Assembly (NCBI RefSeq): GCF_003931855.1
Contig: NZ_CP034248.1
Coordinates: forward strand, 1,116,001-1,180,000
Reading direction: 5' to 3'
DNA: 64,000 bases
Source of the DNA: Paenibacillus lentus
GTDB taxonomy: Bacteria > Bacillota > Bacilli > Paenibacillales > Paenibacillaceae
In this document: one piece after another, positions 1 through 8,335 of the stretch
How the letters are laid out: the number at the start of each line of letters is the position of its first letter
Numbering within the stretch: position 1 is the stretch's first letter
Position numbers and translations under genes: made by a program
The notes under the pieces: generated by a model
The model's database searches: none
Told to the model about the DNA's origin: nothing
The model's input: only the letters and a program-made list of their open reading frames with translations

Positions 1-722
1 GAGGCATTCCCAAATCGGTTCTCTCCGATGATGTCCCAGACCTGTTCGGCTGCTTCCTCTTTGTATTCCTGCACCCAGTCATTACGAGTGGATGCGTTAG
101 TAGCGAATGTGCTCAAAATGCTGCCCCAGTCTTTCCCGTTCACAATAGCCTCTTGTAGCTTGCTCAGCGTTTCCGGCTCGAATCTCTGCATCATCTCGGT
201 CAAATTGATATAATCCTCCGGCGCCCCAATCGGCCTTTGCGGCGGGGTTATGTAACGGATCTCATTCGTGTCAGGATCTATGGTTCTGGTTTGGGAGATG
301 GCTCCGATTTGACGGATCGTATTCATAAATTCAGCCGCATCGTCATCATTCATGTAGTTGTCCGCGATATACTTAGCTTGAGTGAGTCCCAATTCTAGTA
401 ACACTGCTCTTTCCTCTTCCCCAGTGATGTCTGTTATAAAATTAGACTGAATGATGCCATAAACCGCTTCCTCCACCTCAGAGGGTTGATCTTTAAGAAG
501 GCGATTCAGCGAATCATTGATTTGAACGGTGCCAAAGTATTTAGCCGAATGATGCACAACATCGGATGCTGCCAGTTGTCTGGCAGCCGGGCTGATTTCC
601 AATGAATCGGTGTCATGCGACAATTCGGGTATCGTGCCTGTGATTAAGGCAGGTTTATCTGCTTGTTTTTTCGAAATTGTGTATAAATTTATGTCTTGTT
701 GGGTCGAGCCGTAAATTTTCAT
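1..722 (-). CDS. Hypothetical protein, partial (C-terminus outside the window)
   Basis: An open frame of 240 codons starts with ATG at 722 (reading MKIYGSTQQD) and runs without a stop off the left edge, so the C-terminus is missing. A GGGAAAGG sequence about 11 bases upstream can serve as ribosome binding site. The visible part is hydrophilic, acidic and mostly helical in character, with no signal peptide or membrane segment. Residues about 40-50 read LEISPAARQLA, a stretch rich in small residues. I do not recognise the family. The next gene upstream, also on this strand, ends at a terminator at 812-851, so this gene is probably transcribed from its own promoter in the 723-811 gap. Confidence 0.7.
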   Translation of the reverse strand, partial: MKIYGSTQQDINLYTISKKQADKPALITGTIPELSHDTDSLEISPAARQLAASDVVHHSAKYFGTVQINDSLNRLLKDQPSEVEEAVYGIIQSNFITDITGEEERAVLLELGLTQAKYIADNYMNDDDAAEFMNTIRQIGAISQTRTIDPDTNEIRYITPPQRPIGAPEDYINLTEMMQRFEPETLSKLQEAIVNGKDWGSILSTFATNASTRNDWVQEYKEEAAEQVWDIIGENRFGNA

Positions 723-811
723 AATTAACCAAACCTTTCCCATATAATCAATTTAAAAATTACCTTTCATCCATATTATCGGCATATCATCCATATTTTT
801 AATATTAATGA

Positions 812-851
812 CAAAAAAAGCAATGGGCGGTTTATTCCGCTACCCATTGCT
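812..851 (-). terminator. Rho-independent terminator after the secreted protein gene
   Basis: A perfect 9-bp stem (AGCAATGGG at 819-827 with CCCATTGCT at 843-851) is followed on the minus strand by a run of seven T. It lies 16 bases past the stop of the 867-2324 gene. Confidence 0.85.
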
Positions 852-866
852 CTTTCGTCGATCTTA

Positions 867-2324
867 TCAACCCCCGTAAATACTGTAAGCAAAATGATAC
901 ACAACATCCGTATCGTTCGCGCTAGGGCGATCCGTTACCATCGCTAACACGCCACAAATGTCAAAATAGTGAGTGAAGCTTATGGCACCAGGCAGATATT
1001 GGCTAACGCTTCCGGTTGAGGGAGGCAGGGATAACGTAATGGAGAATTGGCCGCTGCTGTTTGTCCATGCCTTTCCGCTCCGAAATTTGTTATTACTGCC
1101 TTCGCTCCAATACGGATTTTCCCAAATGACTTCGACTTCTGCATTGGCTACGGCATAGTTATCCGAAGTTGCAGCGACGCCAGTCACCGTAAAGCTATTT
1201 CCCGTAATCCGGTAGTAGCGTCCGTATGCATAGCTAGGGTAATCATTTGGACCGCCGTTGGAGTTATAGCCTGTTATGACAATTTTATCCGCTCTTAATA
1301 CCGGCTGCAGATGGAGTGAATAGTTAATATCCGAATAGGTGTTTGTTGTATAGACCCGTAGATAATAAGTGCCTGTTCCTAGTGATACATTGCCATTTAC
1401 GGAGGGGATTAATGCCATCCGATTATTACTTAGTGCGCCGTACATTTCCGCTTTGTAGCCATTGCTTATAGACGCTTGGTCCAAATTAATACGCATCGCG
1501 TCATAATTTCTGCTTTCAGGAACCGTAATTTTATACCAATCCTGATCCACCTCCGAATTAATGGAGCGGCTCACAAGAGTAGAGCCTCCTGTTGCTACTG
1601 TGAAAGGATAGGCATGAAGTGCATTTTCGTCCGTCTCGAATGCATCATAGGTTGAGCTTGTCGAGACAGTTAAATAGAATGGTTCGTTAATGCTGGCTCC
1701 AACTGCGCCATAGACTTCAATTAAGTAGGCTTTGGAACCGACAGTATCGTTTTTCGTGCCGACATTTTCGGACAAGGTCCCGGGTCCATTTCCATAGTTA
1801 TTCAGATAAGTTCCATAAATCGAGTAATCAATTGGATTCGGGTTCAAGTCCCCGGTGGACATATCAAATTCATAGAGATAAAGATCGTAATCAAGCTGCG
1901 CTGAGGCAGGACTATCCATTTGAACCTGTAGAATGCTCCCCGGTTGTACATAAATTGGGTATAAATAAGCGGACGTACCTTCCTGCTGAATGTAGCCCGT
2001 GTATGTATAAGTCGCCGCTGTAGCGCTAATCGATTGTGAAGCCGCAATCCATCCTTTTTGTCTTTCCGAGGACATTGAAGGCGATTTCAAACTAATGGAT
2101 GGTTTTACTTGGTGTTGTTTCAATTTCGATGAATCCATCTCAGGTGCAGCCCTGGTAAGTTCGGAAATAACTTCTTCACTCGGCAGCAGTACTTGTTCTG
2201 TGACGGGAACATCAGGGATAGCATCGGATGCCGCTACGTCATTAGCAGCGAACGCATTCAGGACAAGGGCAAAGCTTAGTACTAGATTCATGATGATAGC
2301 GATAGATAGCTTTTTTTTCATCAT
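867..2324 (-). CDS. Secreted protein with pre-peptidase C-terminal (PPC)-like beta domains
   Basis: 485 residues. The start has a typical signal peptide: a Lys-rich N-terminus, a hydrophobic core (IAIIMNLVLSFALVLNAFA) and a likely cleavage after AFA near residue 27. From about residue 90 the protein is rich in Tyr, Ser, Thr and Asn. Two segments resemble PPC domains, which usually accompany secreted proteases: one with DYDLYLYEFD near 144-153, and one with DQDWYKITVPES near 270, closing with GTYYLRVYTTN. The last 120 residues look like another beta domain. No protease catalytic motif is visible, so this is a stand-alone exported protein, perhaps surface-binding. GGGAGGAG lies 5-6 bases before the tandem ATGATG start. 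It is monocistronic, ending at the terminator at 812-851. Function unknown. Confidence 0.8.
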   Translation of the reverse strand: MMKKKLSIAIIMNLVLSFALVLNAFAANDVAASDAIPDVPVTEQVLLPSEEVISELTRAAPEMDSSKLKQHQVKPSISLKSPSMSSERQKGWIAASQSISATAATYTYTGYIQQEGTSAYLYPIYVQPGSILQVQMDSPASAQLDYDLYLYEFDMSTGDLNPNPIDYSIYGTYLNNYGNGPGTLSENVGTKNDTVGSKAYLIEVYGAVGASINEPFYLTVSTSSTYDAFETDENALHAYPFTVATGGSTLVSRSINSEVDQDWYKITVPESRNYDAMRINLDQASISNGYKAEMYGALSNNRMALIPSVNGNVSLGTGTYYLRVYTTNTYSDINYSLHLQPVLRADKIVITGYNSNGGPNDYPSYAYGRYYRITGNSFTVTGVAATSDNYAVANAEVEVIWENPYWSEGSNNKFRSGKAWTNSSGQFSITLSLPPSTGSVSQYLPGAISFTHYFDICGVLAMVTDRPSANDTDVVYHFAYSIYGG

Positions 2325-2482
2325 TACAAACTCCTCCCTAATACTATAATTATTTGGCTATATTACAAGTATATTCCAATGTCTATAATTTGTTAAGGGG
2401 TTTAGTAGGGGGTTACATAATATAATAAAAATTAGAGCAGATGACGTAGGAGTATTTTTATAGCCATATTATTATTGTTTGT

Positions 2483-2511
2483 TTGTCTGAAAAGGACAGG
2501 AGATGTATACT
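2483..2511 (+). promoter_or_regulatory. Sigma-A-type promoter for the GntR gene
   Basis: TTGTCT at 2483-2488, a 17-base spacer and TATACT at 2506-2511. The gene start lies 111 bases downstream. Confidence 0.55.
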
Positions 2512-2621
2512 TTAAAATAGGGAACCATTTATTTAAAAAACAAAAGAGTAGGAGAGTATTTTATATCCTTAACCCACTGCTATTCTTTGATAAAAAATAA
2601 TCAGAACTAGGTGAAGGGGAA

Positions 2622-3359
2622 ATGGTTGAAAATAATCGGTCATATAAAAAAGCAGCACGATATGCTATTGCATATAATAAACTTTTAAAAATGATCAGGG
2701 ATGGTTTATATCCGGAAGGAAGTAAGTTACCTAGTGAACCTTCATTAGCAGAGCAATTAGGTATAAGTAGATCTACCCTAAGACAAGCATTAGGTCTGTT
2801 ACAGGAAGATGGTATTTTGGAAGCTAAAAAAGGAATAGGTAATTTTGTTCGTAAAACGTTAAATGAAGATAATGTTGGCATGGAAAGAATGGAGAATCCA
2901 TTTTACAAAGGGTGCATAGATACTATTGATAACGTTGAAATAAAAATGGAGATCGAAGCATCTACGGAGCATACGGATCGGATTTTTAACAGGAATACTT
3001 CGGTTGTACTTGCGATATATCGGTATTATAAAGAAAAGGATACTATTAGAGGCTCATGTTTTTCTCATGTTGCCACTGATTTTGATTATATTAAATCCAT
3101 TGATTTAAATAATCACAATGAGGTTTTGGATTTCCTTGAGAATAAGATTTACGAATATGGACTCTCCTCTACGCTTGAAATACGCATGGTATCAGCTACA
3201 GAAAATATAAAGGAAGCAAACAAGGGAAATGTCTCCAGGTATTATCAAATGATTGCGGAGAGTATTAGTGATAATGAAGGAAATATTATAGCCTACAATA
3301 AGTACTATATCCCGTTTGAACGTGCGGTTTTTAAAGTTTTTAGAAAAAGAAAAGACTAA
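2622..3359 (+). CDS. GntR-family (HutC/UTRA-type) transcriptional regulator
   Basis: 245 residues. Residues about 12-77 form a GntR winged helix-turn-helix, with the typical LPSEPSLAEQLGISRSTLRQAL recognition region seen in shorter pieces such as GISRSTLRQAL followed by a wing (GILEAKKGIGNFVRK). The remainder matches the layout of a UTRA ligand-binding domain, ending with YYIPFERAVFKVF. HutC-type regulators bind small metabolites and usually repress neighbouring transport or catabolic genes. The next genes on the same strand are ribokinase, nucleoside hydrolase and an MFS transporter, so a nucleoside or ribose-derived effector is the natural inference. AGGTGAAGGGG precedes the ATG closely. 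A terminator at 3375-3417 separates it from the kinase. Confidence 0.85.
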   Translation: MVENNRSYKKAARYAIAYNKLLKMIRDGLYPEGSKLPSEPSLAEQLGISRSTLRQALGLLQEDGILEAKKGIGNFVRKTLNEDNVGMERMENPFYKGCIDTIDNVEIKMEIEASTEHTDRIFNRNTSVVLAIYRYYKEKDTIRGSCFSHVATDFDYIKSIDLNNHNEVLDFLENKIYEYGLSSTLEIRMVSATENIKEANKGNVSRYYQMIAESISDNEGNIIAYNKYYIPFERAVFKVFRKRKD

Positions 3360-3374
3360 GTATAGATAGGTATA

Positions 3375-3417
3375 AAAACTTCTTGGCTTTGGGAAACTAA
3401 ACCAAGAAGTTTTTTTG
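3375..3417 (+). terminator. Rho-independent terminator after the GntR gene
   Basis: Stem AACTTCTTGG (3377-3386) with CCAAGAAGTT (3402-3411), a 15-base loop, then a run of T to 3416. Confidence 0.85.
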
Positions 3418-3431
3418 TTCGAAAAAAAATG

Positions 3432-3460
3432 TTGACAGCGCTTGCACATGGATTTATTAT
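3432..3460 (+). promoter_or_regulatory. Promoter of the nucleoside salvage genes overlapped by a cre site
   Basis: Perfect TTGACA at 3432-3437, 17-base spacer, TATTAT at 3455-3460. The -35 and spacer contain TGACAGCGCTTGCA (3433-3446), which matches the CcpA cre consensus TGWAARCGYTWNCW except at one position. Overlap with the -35 element suggests catabolite repression by occlusion. Confidence 0.7.
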
Positions 3461-3485
3461 TAGTTGTGTAAAACATACAGCAACT

Positions 3486-3499
3486 CATACAAGTATACA
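3486..3499 (+). promoter_or_regulatory. Candidate operator for the GntR regulator
   Basis: CATACAAGTATACA carries the inverted repeat ATAC-AA-GTAT (3487-3496), 26 bases past the -10 element. Another CATACA lies at 3474-3479. The position just downstream of the promoter suits a repressor site. Assignment to the neighbouring GntR protein is inference. Confidence 0.35.
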
Positions 3500-3537
3500 A
3501 TTGAATTTTTATATGAACAGGAAAGGTGGTTGATGGA

Positions 3538-4443
3538 GTGAAGAAGATTGTCGTTTTGGGGAGTTTAAACATCGACATGGTTTTGACCACAGAACGATTA
3601 CCACTAATCGGTGAAACCATTCATGGTGAACATATACATTATATGATGGGCGGAAAAGGAGCCAATCAGGCCGTAGCAGCATCTCGTATGGGCATTCAAA
3701 CGTCATTGGTCGGTTGTGTAGGTAATGATACATTTGGCGAAAAAATACTGAAACACTTATCCGAAGAAAATCTAGATGTCAGTTCTGTCAAAAGGGAAGA
3801 GGGTATTTTTACAGGAATAGCAACTGTTTTTAAAGTAAGCCAAGATAATGCAATTGTAGTCATACCAGGTGCTAATGACTGCTGCGATAAACGAGTGGTG
3901 GATGAACATATCGATATCATTAAACAGGCTGATGTGTTGCTAACCCAATTAGAAATTCCTATGGAAACCGTTGAGTATGCATTACAAAAAGCAAAAGAGT
4001 TTGGCTTACAAACCATATTGAACCCTGCTCCTTATAAAGAATTGGCACCAGAATTGTTCGAATATGTTGATTATTTAACGCCAAACGAGACTGAATTTGA
4101 AAGTATGGTTGGGAAAAAATTCGAGAACTCAGAAGATTTTGAAATGGAAATGCTTCAATGGAGTAATAAAAACAAGGTGAATTTAATTGTTACAAGAGGA
4201 TCAAGAGGTTCCTCCTATATTGAGGCTGGAGAAGTTCACACTGTTCCTTGCATTAAAGTGGATGTAGTAGATACTACAGGCGCTGGTGACACGTTCAATG
4301 GAATATTAGCTTACGCAATCGCGGAGAAAATGAGTTTACGCGAAGCAGTAACGATGGCAGGTACAGGTGCCTCTTTATCAATTACAGCTCTAGGCGCACA
4401 AACCGGAATGCCATCCCTGGAAAAATTAAAGCAATATTTATAA
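3538..4443 (+). CDS. rbsK: Ribokinase (PfkB family)
   Basis: 301 residues from GTG at 3538, chosen because AAAGGTGG (3522-3529) lies 8 bases before it; an in-frame GTG at 3526 overlaps that site and would add MVDG. Ribokinase phosphorylates ribose to ribose 5-phosphate with ATP. PfkB signature 1 is seen as GGKGANQAVAASRMG near residues 38-52, and signature 2 as DTTGAGDTFNG near 245-255, with the catalytic Asp in GAGD. Length and the N-terminal GSLNIDMV are typical of RbsK. It is the first gene of an operon with the nucleoside hydrolase 15 bases downstream, which would release ribose from nucleosides, so the kinase probably acts on that ribose. A related PfkB sugar or nucleoside kinase cannot be excluded. 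Confidence 0.85.
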   Translation: MKKIVVLGSLNIDMVLTTERLPLIGETIHGEHIHYMMGGKGANQAVAASRMGIQTSLVGCVGNDTFGEKILKHLSEENLDVSSVKREEGIFTGIATVFKVSQDNAIVVIPGANDCCDKRVVDEHIDIIKQADVLLTQLEIPMETVEYALQKAKEFGLQTILNPAPYKELAPELFEYVDYLTPNETEFESMVGKKFENSEDFEMEMLQWSNKNKVNLIVTRGSRGSSYIEAGEVHTVPCIKVDVVDTTGAGDTFNGILAYAIAEKMSLREAVTMAGTGASLSITALGAQTGMPSLEKLKQYL

Positions 4444-4458
4444 AAAGGAGAGATCAAT

Positions 4459-5403
4459 ATGATTAAAATGATTTTGGACTTAGATACAGGTATAGATGAT
4501 GCAATGGCCCTAGCCTATGCTCTCGGGAGCAAGGAAATCGATTTGATGGGTGTTACAGGCACATTTGGGAATGTTTATACGGACGTAGGTGTGCAAAACG
4601 TGTTGAATATATTGAATATGTGTAACGCAAACGAAATTCCGGTTTATGCTGGGGAAAGTCATGCAATAACCAAGGATAATTTTATCAGGTTAGAAGTTAG
4701 CGCACGTATTCATGGAGAAAATGGTGTAGGACAAGTTGAAATCGAAACATCCCCTAAGGAAAAAGAAACGAAGAGTGGAGTCGATTTTCTAATTGAGTCT
4801 GTAAAAAAATATGGGAAGGAACTAGTCATCGTTACTACTGGACCTATTACAAATCTTACTTTGGCACTTCAAAAAGCTCCAGAAATTAAGGACATGATAG
4901 GCAAGATTGTAATTATGGGTGGCGCTTTAACTGTACCAGGTAATTGTAATGCATATACAGAAGCCAACATTTCTCAGGATCCAGAAGCGGCTAAGTATTT
5001 GTTTGAAAGCGGTCTCGACGTTACTATGGTTGGCTTAGATGTAACACAGCGTTCCATACTAACTAAGGCTCACACACAAAGTTGGAGAGAGACAGGAAGC
5101 TTAGCAGGAAGAACCTATGCCGACATGGTGGATTATTACATCTCTCAGCATGATGCTGCAATTAAAGGTTGCTATCTCCATGATCCATCTGCAGTTATTA
5201 ATGCGGTCCATCCTGAATACTTTACAATGCTGCCTATGCATATGACTGTCACTACAGAGGGAGAAGCAGAAGGAAGAACGATAGGGGATCCGGCAAGATT
5301 AAGAGATTCGAACCCCAATGTGAAAGTTTGTATTGGAGTTGACTCACCAGCTCTAGTCAATAATTTGAATGAAACATTGTTATCTCTATTTAAAGACAAG
5401 TAA
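4459..5403 (+). CDS. Inosine/uridine-preferring nucleoside hydrolase
   Basis: 314 residues. The N-terminal DLDTGIDDA (residues 6-14) is the calcium-binding Asp cluster (DxDxxxDD) of the nucleoside hydrolase family, which cleaves the N-glycosidic bond of ribonucleosides to give base and ribose. VIMGGALTVPGN near residue 152 is the second conserved loop and HDPSAV near 241 supplies the family His-Asp pair. AAAAAGGAGAG precedes the ATG. It follows the ribokinase gene by 15 bases and should be co-transcribed, which links nucleoside cleavage to ribose phosphorylation. The substrate preference (purine, pyrimidine or ribosyl cofactor) cannot be read from sequence alone. Confidence 0.9.
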   Translation: MIKMILDLDTGIDDAMALAYALGSKEIDLMGVTGTFGNVYTDVGVQNVLNILNMCNANEIPVYAGESHAITKDNFIRLEVSARIHGENGVGQVEIETSPKEKETKSGVDFLIESVKKYGKELVIVTTGPITNLTLALQKAPEIKDMIGKIVIMGGALTVPGNCNAYTEANISQDPEAAKYLFESGLDVTMVGLDVTQRSILTKAHTQSWRETGSLAGRTYADMVDYYISQHDAAIKGCYLHDPSAVINAVHPEYFTMLPMHMTVTTEGEAEGRTIGDPARLRDSNPNVKVCIGVDSPALVNNLNETLLSLFKDK

Positions 5404-5441
5404 TACGAAATATCTGGTTGAGACCTATATTGGTACATTTT

Positions 5442-5455
5442 TGTAACCGCTTCAA
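5442..5455 (+). promoter_or_regulatory. cre-like site upstream of the MFS transporter
   Basis: The minus-strand reading TTGAAGCGGTTACA fits the cre consensus at 12 of 14 positions. It lies 50 bases before the transporter start, in the 101-base gap after the hydrolase. Confidence 0.35.
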
Positions 5456-5504
5456 ATGCAGTCATTGTTTTATATTTTGCTAATATCGAAAGGAGTTTTT
5501 CACC

Positions 5505-6881
5505 ATGGGACAAGCAACTTATCGCGGTGGCCGTCTTGTGAGCTTAGTAGCAACACTGATTTTGTGCGTGTTGGCTTTTCAGTTGAATGCGAGTATGCTT
5601 ACCCCCGCACTTCCTAGTATCGCAGCATCGATGAACGTCAGTGTAGATCTTATGTCGAATGTATCATCCTTATTTTTCCTGGCAAGCTCGATTGGCGGCG
5701 TTGTACTTGCGCGTTGGAGTGACTTTATCGGTCGGCGTCGTGCTCTAATCATCGTTCTTCTTACACTTACAGTAGGAACTATACTGTGTATCTTTGCTAC
5801 AAATCTGACCATTTTGCTTATTGGCCGCGTGCTTCAAGGAGCTTCGGGAGCTACGTTTCAAATCGCTTATGTATTCTTAAGAGAGAAGCTTGACACGAAG
5901 ACCTTCGGTATCGTTCTTGGTATTCTCACTGCCGTGAATGGAGGAGTAGGAGGCTTTGATGGTTATCTTGGCGGCGTGCTTAGTGATAAGTACGGTTTCC
6001 AGTCTATCTTCATTGTCATCTTGGCGATCGTTGTCTTCACCTTAATTTGTGTCATGCTCGTTGTTCCAAAGGAAGACAGTGCTGTAACAACGGGTAAAAT
6101 GGACTGGTGGGGTTCTGGAGCATTATCGGTTGGATTAATTCTCTTGACCTACTTTGTCGCTCAAGGTTCTGCCGTTGGTTGGTTTGCGCCAATCACGCTC
6201 ATCTTCCTCGTTGGTATGGTAATCTCATTTATTGTCTTCTGGTACATTGAGAAGAGAAGTGCGAGCCCGATGATTGCGGTACAACATCTCCGTTCGCGTC
6301 AGGTATGGCCGGTGGTAACTTCAACCTTGCTATGTTTGACGGGTATCTTCGCCGTTATCAATTTTACAGTCGTTCTGCTTAGTCAGGATCAGGAAGTTGG
6401 ATTCGGACTAGATGCGGCGATGTCAGGATTGCTGTTCTTAACGCCTGCTGCTTTAATTGGTGTATTTGCTGCTCCGATATCCGGTTGGTTAGCAGGTAGA
6501 TTTGGCTGGATTCGTATGTTGCGACTTGGAATATTGGTTTCCATTGCAGCTCTAGTCGCTATCTTGTTATTTACGGGAAGCAAGTGGATCGTATTCTCTG
6601 CAGTTGCCTTACTGGGGATTACCTACAATGGATTGATTCTTACCACCATCAATGGGCTAGGAGTTCTTCAGTCCCCGGATGAAGCACCATCAGCATTGCC
6701 AGGGATTAACGGGGCCGGATTCGGTGTAGGTGCGTCATTAGGTATTGGGTTAGTTGCTCCTTTTGTTGGTCAAGGAACACTAGGAGGATATACTACGGCC
6801 ATGTGGGTATCTATTATAATCACAGTACTTGCATTGGTATCGAGCCTGTTAATTGTTCCGAAGAACGGGCAGAAGGTCTAA
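5505..6881 (+). CDS. MFS transporter (DHA2-like)
   Basis: 458 residues, almost entirely hydrophobic with 12 or more predicted membrane segments. The loop between segments 2 and 3 has the MFS signature as ARWSDFIGRRRAL (residues about 67-79). The next conserved segment reads GRVLQGASGATFQIAY, typical of drug:proton antiporter families. AAAGGAG lies 9 bases before the ATG. It follows the nucleoside hydrolase by 101 bases on the same strand with a cre-like site between, so it could export or import a nucleoside-related compound; the sequence itself looks more like a drug exporter, and the substrate is unknown. A bidirectional terminator follows. Confidence 0.85.
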   Translation: MGQATYRGGRLVSLVATLILCVLAFQLNASMLTPALPSIAASMNVSVDLMSNVSSLFFLASSIGGVVLARWSDFIGRRRALIIVLLTLTVGTILCIFATNLTILLIGRVLQGASGATFQIAYVFLREKLDTKTFGIVLGILTAVNGGVGGFDGYLGGVLSDKYGFQSIFIVILAIVVFTLICVMLVVPKEDSAVTTGKMDWWGSGALSVGLILLTYFVAQGSAVGWFAPITLIFLVGMVISFIVFWYIEKRSASPMIAVQHLRSRQVWPVVTSTLLCLTGIFAVINFTVVLLSQDQEVGFGLDAAMSGLLFLTPAALIGVFAAPISGWLAGRFGWIRMLRLGILVSIAALVAILLFTGSKWIVFSAVALLGITYNGLILTTINGLGVLQSPDEAPSALPGINGAGFGVGASLGIGLVAPFVGQGTLGGYTTAMWVSIIITVLALVSSLLIVPKNGQKV

Positions 6882-6920
6882 TTTACTTGTGGTAATAAAA
6901 ATTCTTATATAACGATGAAA

Positions 6921-6999
6921 TAAAAATATGGTATAGGGGAGTTTTGGATACTAGGAAATTCATGAGCATCCACTCCCTCATACCATATTTTATTTTTTT
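6921..6999. terminator. Bidirectional terminator between convergent genes
   Basis: Perfect 12-bp stem AAAATATGGTAT (6923-6934) with ATACCATATTTT (6980-6991), with an inner AGGGGAGT/ACTCCCT pairing and T runs on both strands. It sits between the MFS and MarR genes, which converge. Confidence 0.8.
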
Positions 7000-7040
7000 C
7001 TTCATGGATAGAACGCGGACATCCGCAGGCGATTATTCCG

Positions 7041-7469
7041 CTATAGTCCCCAGTCCGTTTGTAATATTTGCTTAAGCTGAGTTACTTGTTCAATCCCGAT
7101 CGTTTCGATGATTTTGGCCTCAAGCGTTGCTTTGATAATCTCATTTTTTTCAAAACACTCTTCGCCAAACTTTGTTAGCCGTATGCATTTATCTTTATTG
7201 TTATGTTGTGCCTTGCTAACCTCAACTAATCCTTTGGATTCCAGGTTTTTGATGAATTTATGAGTAGCCTGCCGAGAAATATCTACATGTTTGGTGACAT
7301 AGGATATCGTTGGCTGCTTCTTGTAGATCCTAGCCATAATGAACCATTCTGAATTGGATATATGTAGGTCATGACTTTCATTCCACAATTGACTATTCAA
7401 GTTGCGAAGCAGGACATGACGCTCGCTTATCAAGTCTATCAAGTCTAAGTTTTCCGATTCCAAACTCAT
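7041..7469 (-). CDS. MarR-family transcriptional regulator
   Basis: 142 residues with a winged helix-turn-helix from about residue 40 to 110: YKKQPTISYVTKHVDISRQ then ATHKFIKNLESKGLVEVSK and a basic wing (NNKDKCIRL). MarR proteins act as dimers on palindromes and respond to small phenolics, drugs or oxidants. AAAGGA stands 10 bases before the ATG. The gene is divergent from a CarD-like regulator, and the 131-base gap holds two matching 17-base palindromes; one covers the -35 box of this gene, which points to autorepression. It converges on the MFS gene, so control of that transporter is less likely. Confidence 0.85.
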   Translation of the reverse strand: MSLESENLDLIDLISERHVLLRNLNSQLWNESHDLHISNSEWFIMARIYKKQPTISYVTKHVDISRQATHKFIKNLESKGLVEVSKAQHNNKDKCIRLTKFGEECFEKNEIIKATLEAKIIETIGIEQVTQLKQILQTDWGL

Positions 7470-7501
7470 TCTATTTCATTCCTTTCAATATGTCCTCATC
7501 C

Positions 7502-7530
7502 AATATACAAAAGCATTTGATCACTGTCAA
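7502..7530 (-). promoter_or_regulatory. Promoter of the MarR gene
   Basis: On the minus strand: TTGACA (7530-7525), 17-base spacer, TATATT (7507-7502). The -35 box is the left half of operator 1. Confidence 0.65.
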
Positions 7531-7541
7531 TTAGGTTGACA
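7525..7541. promoter_or_regulatory. MarR-type operator 1
   Basis: TGTCAA-TTAGG-TTGACA is a perfect 6-bp inverted repeat with a 5-base centre. It overlaps the MarR gene -35 box and lies just before a TATAAT (7548-7553) that would serve the divergent CarD-like gene. Confidence 0.65.
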
Positions 7542-7563
7542 ATAGGGTATAATAGAAATATAT

Positions 7564-7580
7564 TGTCATCTAAGTTGACG
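7564..7580. promoter_or_regulatory. MarR-type operator 2
   Basis: TGTCATCTAAGTTGACG repeats operator 1 at 13 of 17 positions. Its centre is 39 bases from that of operator 1, and it lies downstream of the TATAAT of the CarD-like gene, where binding would block transcription. Confidence 0.6.
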
Positions 7581-7600
7581 ATAACGAGGGGGCAACTGTA

Positions 7601-8140
7601 ATGTTTGAAGTAGGTAATCTGATTATATATTCAGGACATGGAATATGCCGAATCGATGGTATAAGTGAAAAAGAAATCGCCGGAGTTACAAGGTGTTATT
7701 ATGATTTACATCCGCTGCATGGTGCTAATTTGAAAATCAGTGTTCCGGTAGATAATAAATCAATACTCATGTTGGATCTTATTGAAAGGGATGAAGCAGA
7801 GGAGATTATTCAATCCTTCAAATTGCCAGGTATTCAATGGATCGATAGAAATACAGAACGGAATTATACTTATTCAAATATCATTAATACAGGGAATAGG
7901 AAAGAAATCGCAAAAATTATTAACACTTTAATGCGACAAAAGCTTAAGGTTGAATTAAACAATAAGAAGTTTGGCCAACAAGATCAGAAATTGTTAATCT
8001 CTACTCAGCAGATATTGTTCAATGAGATAGCAATCTCATTGGAAACTAGCTACGAAGCCATATTGGACGAGGTTAACCGTATTATTCAAGCTGATTTCGA
8101 CTGCGAGAATAAACTGGAATCTAGTTATCGAGATTCATAG
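7601..8140 (+). CDS. CarD/CdnL-like RNA polymerase-binding regulator
   Basis: 179 residues. The first 65 residues (MFEVGNLIIYSGHGICRIDG, then YYDLHPLHG and KISVPVDN) match the CarD_CdnL_TRCF domain, a Tudor-like fold that contacts the RNA polymerase beta subunit. The remainder is helical, as in CarD proteins, where the C-terminal domain touches promoter DNA. CarD proteins modulate open-complex stability at many promoters. GAGGGGG stands 9 bases before the ATG. The gene is divergent from a MarR regulator and its leader carries two operator palindromes, so its level probably changes with a MarR signal. A terminator follows. Confidence 0.85.
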   Translation: MFEVGNLIIYSGHGICRIDGISEKEIAGVTRCYYDLHPLHGANLKISVPVDNKSILMLDLIERDEAEEIIQSFKLPGIQWIDRNTERNYTYSNIINTGNRKEIAKIINTLMRQKLKVELNNKKFGQQDQKLLISTQQILFNEIAISLETSYEAILDEVNRIIQADFDCENKLESSYRDS

Positions 8141-8174
8141 GACGGATTCTTAACTTCTTTAATTATTTATATTT

Positions 8175-8230
8175 AAGCACCGTTATACGTATATGGATAT
8201 CACCATGTATGTGTAACGGTGCTTTGTTTT
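8175..8230 (+). terminator. Terminator after the CarD-like gene
   Basis: Perfect 11-bp stem AAGCACCGTTA (8175-8185) with TAACGGTGCTT (8214-8224), followed by TGTTTTG. Confidence 0.75.
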
Positions 8231-8335
8231 GTAAGATGATTCTAATCAAGAAATGAGCAATTCAAAAAATTAAATTATTGAGCAGATATATTTTATTTGT
8301 TTTAGTAGAAAAATTAGAAGAATAATCATATAATA

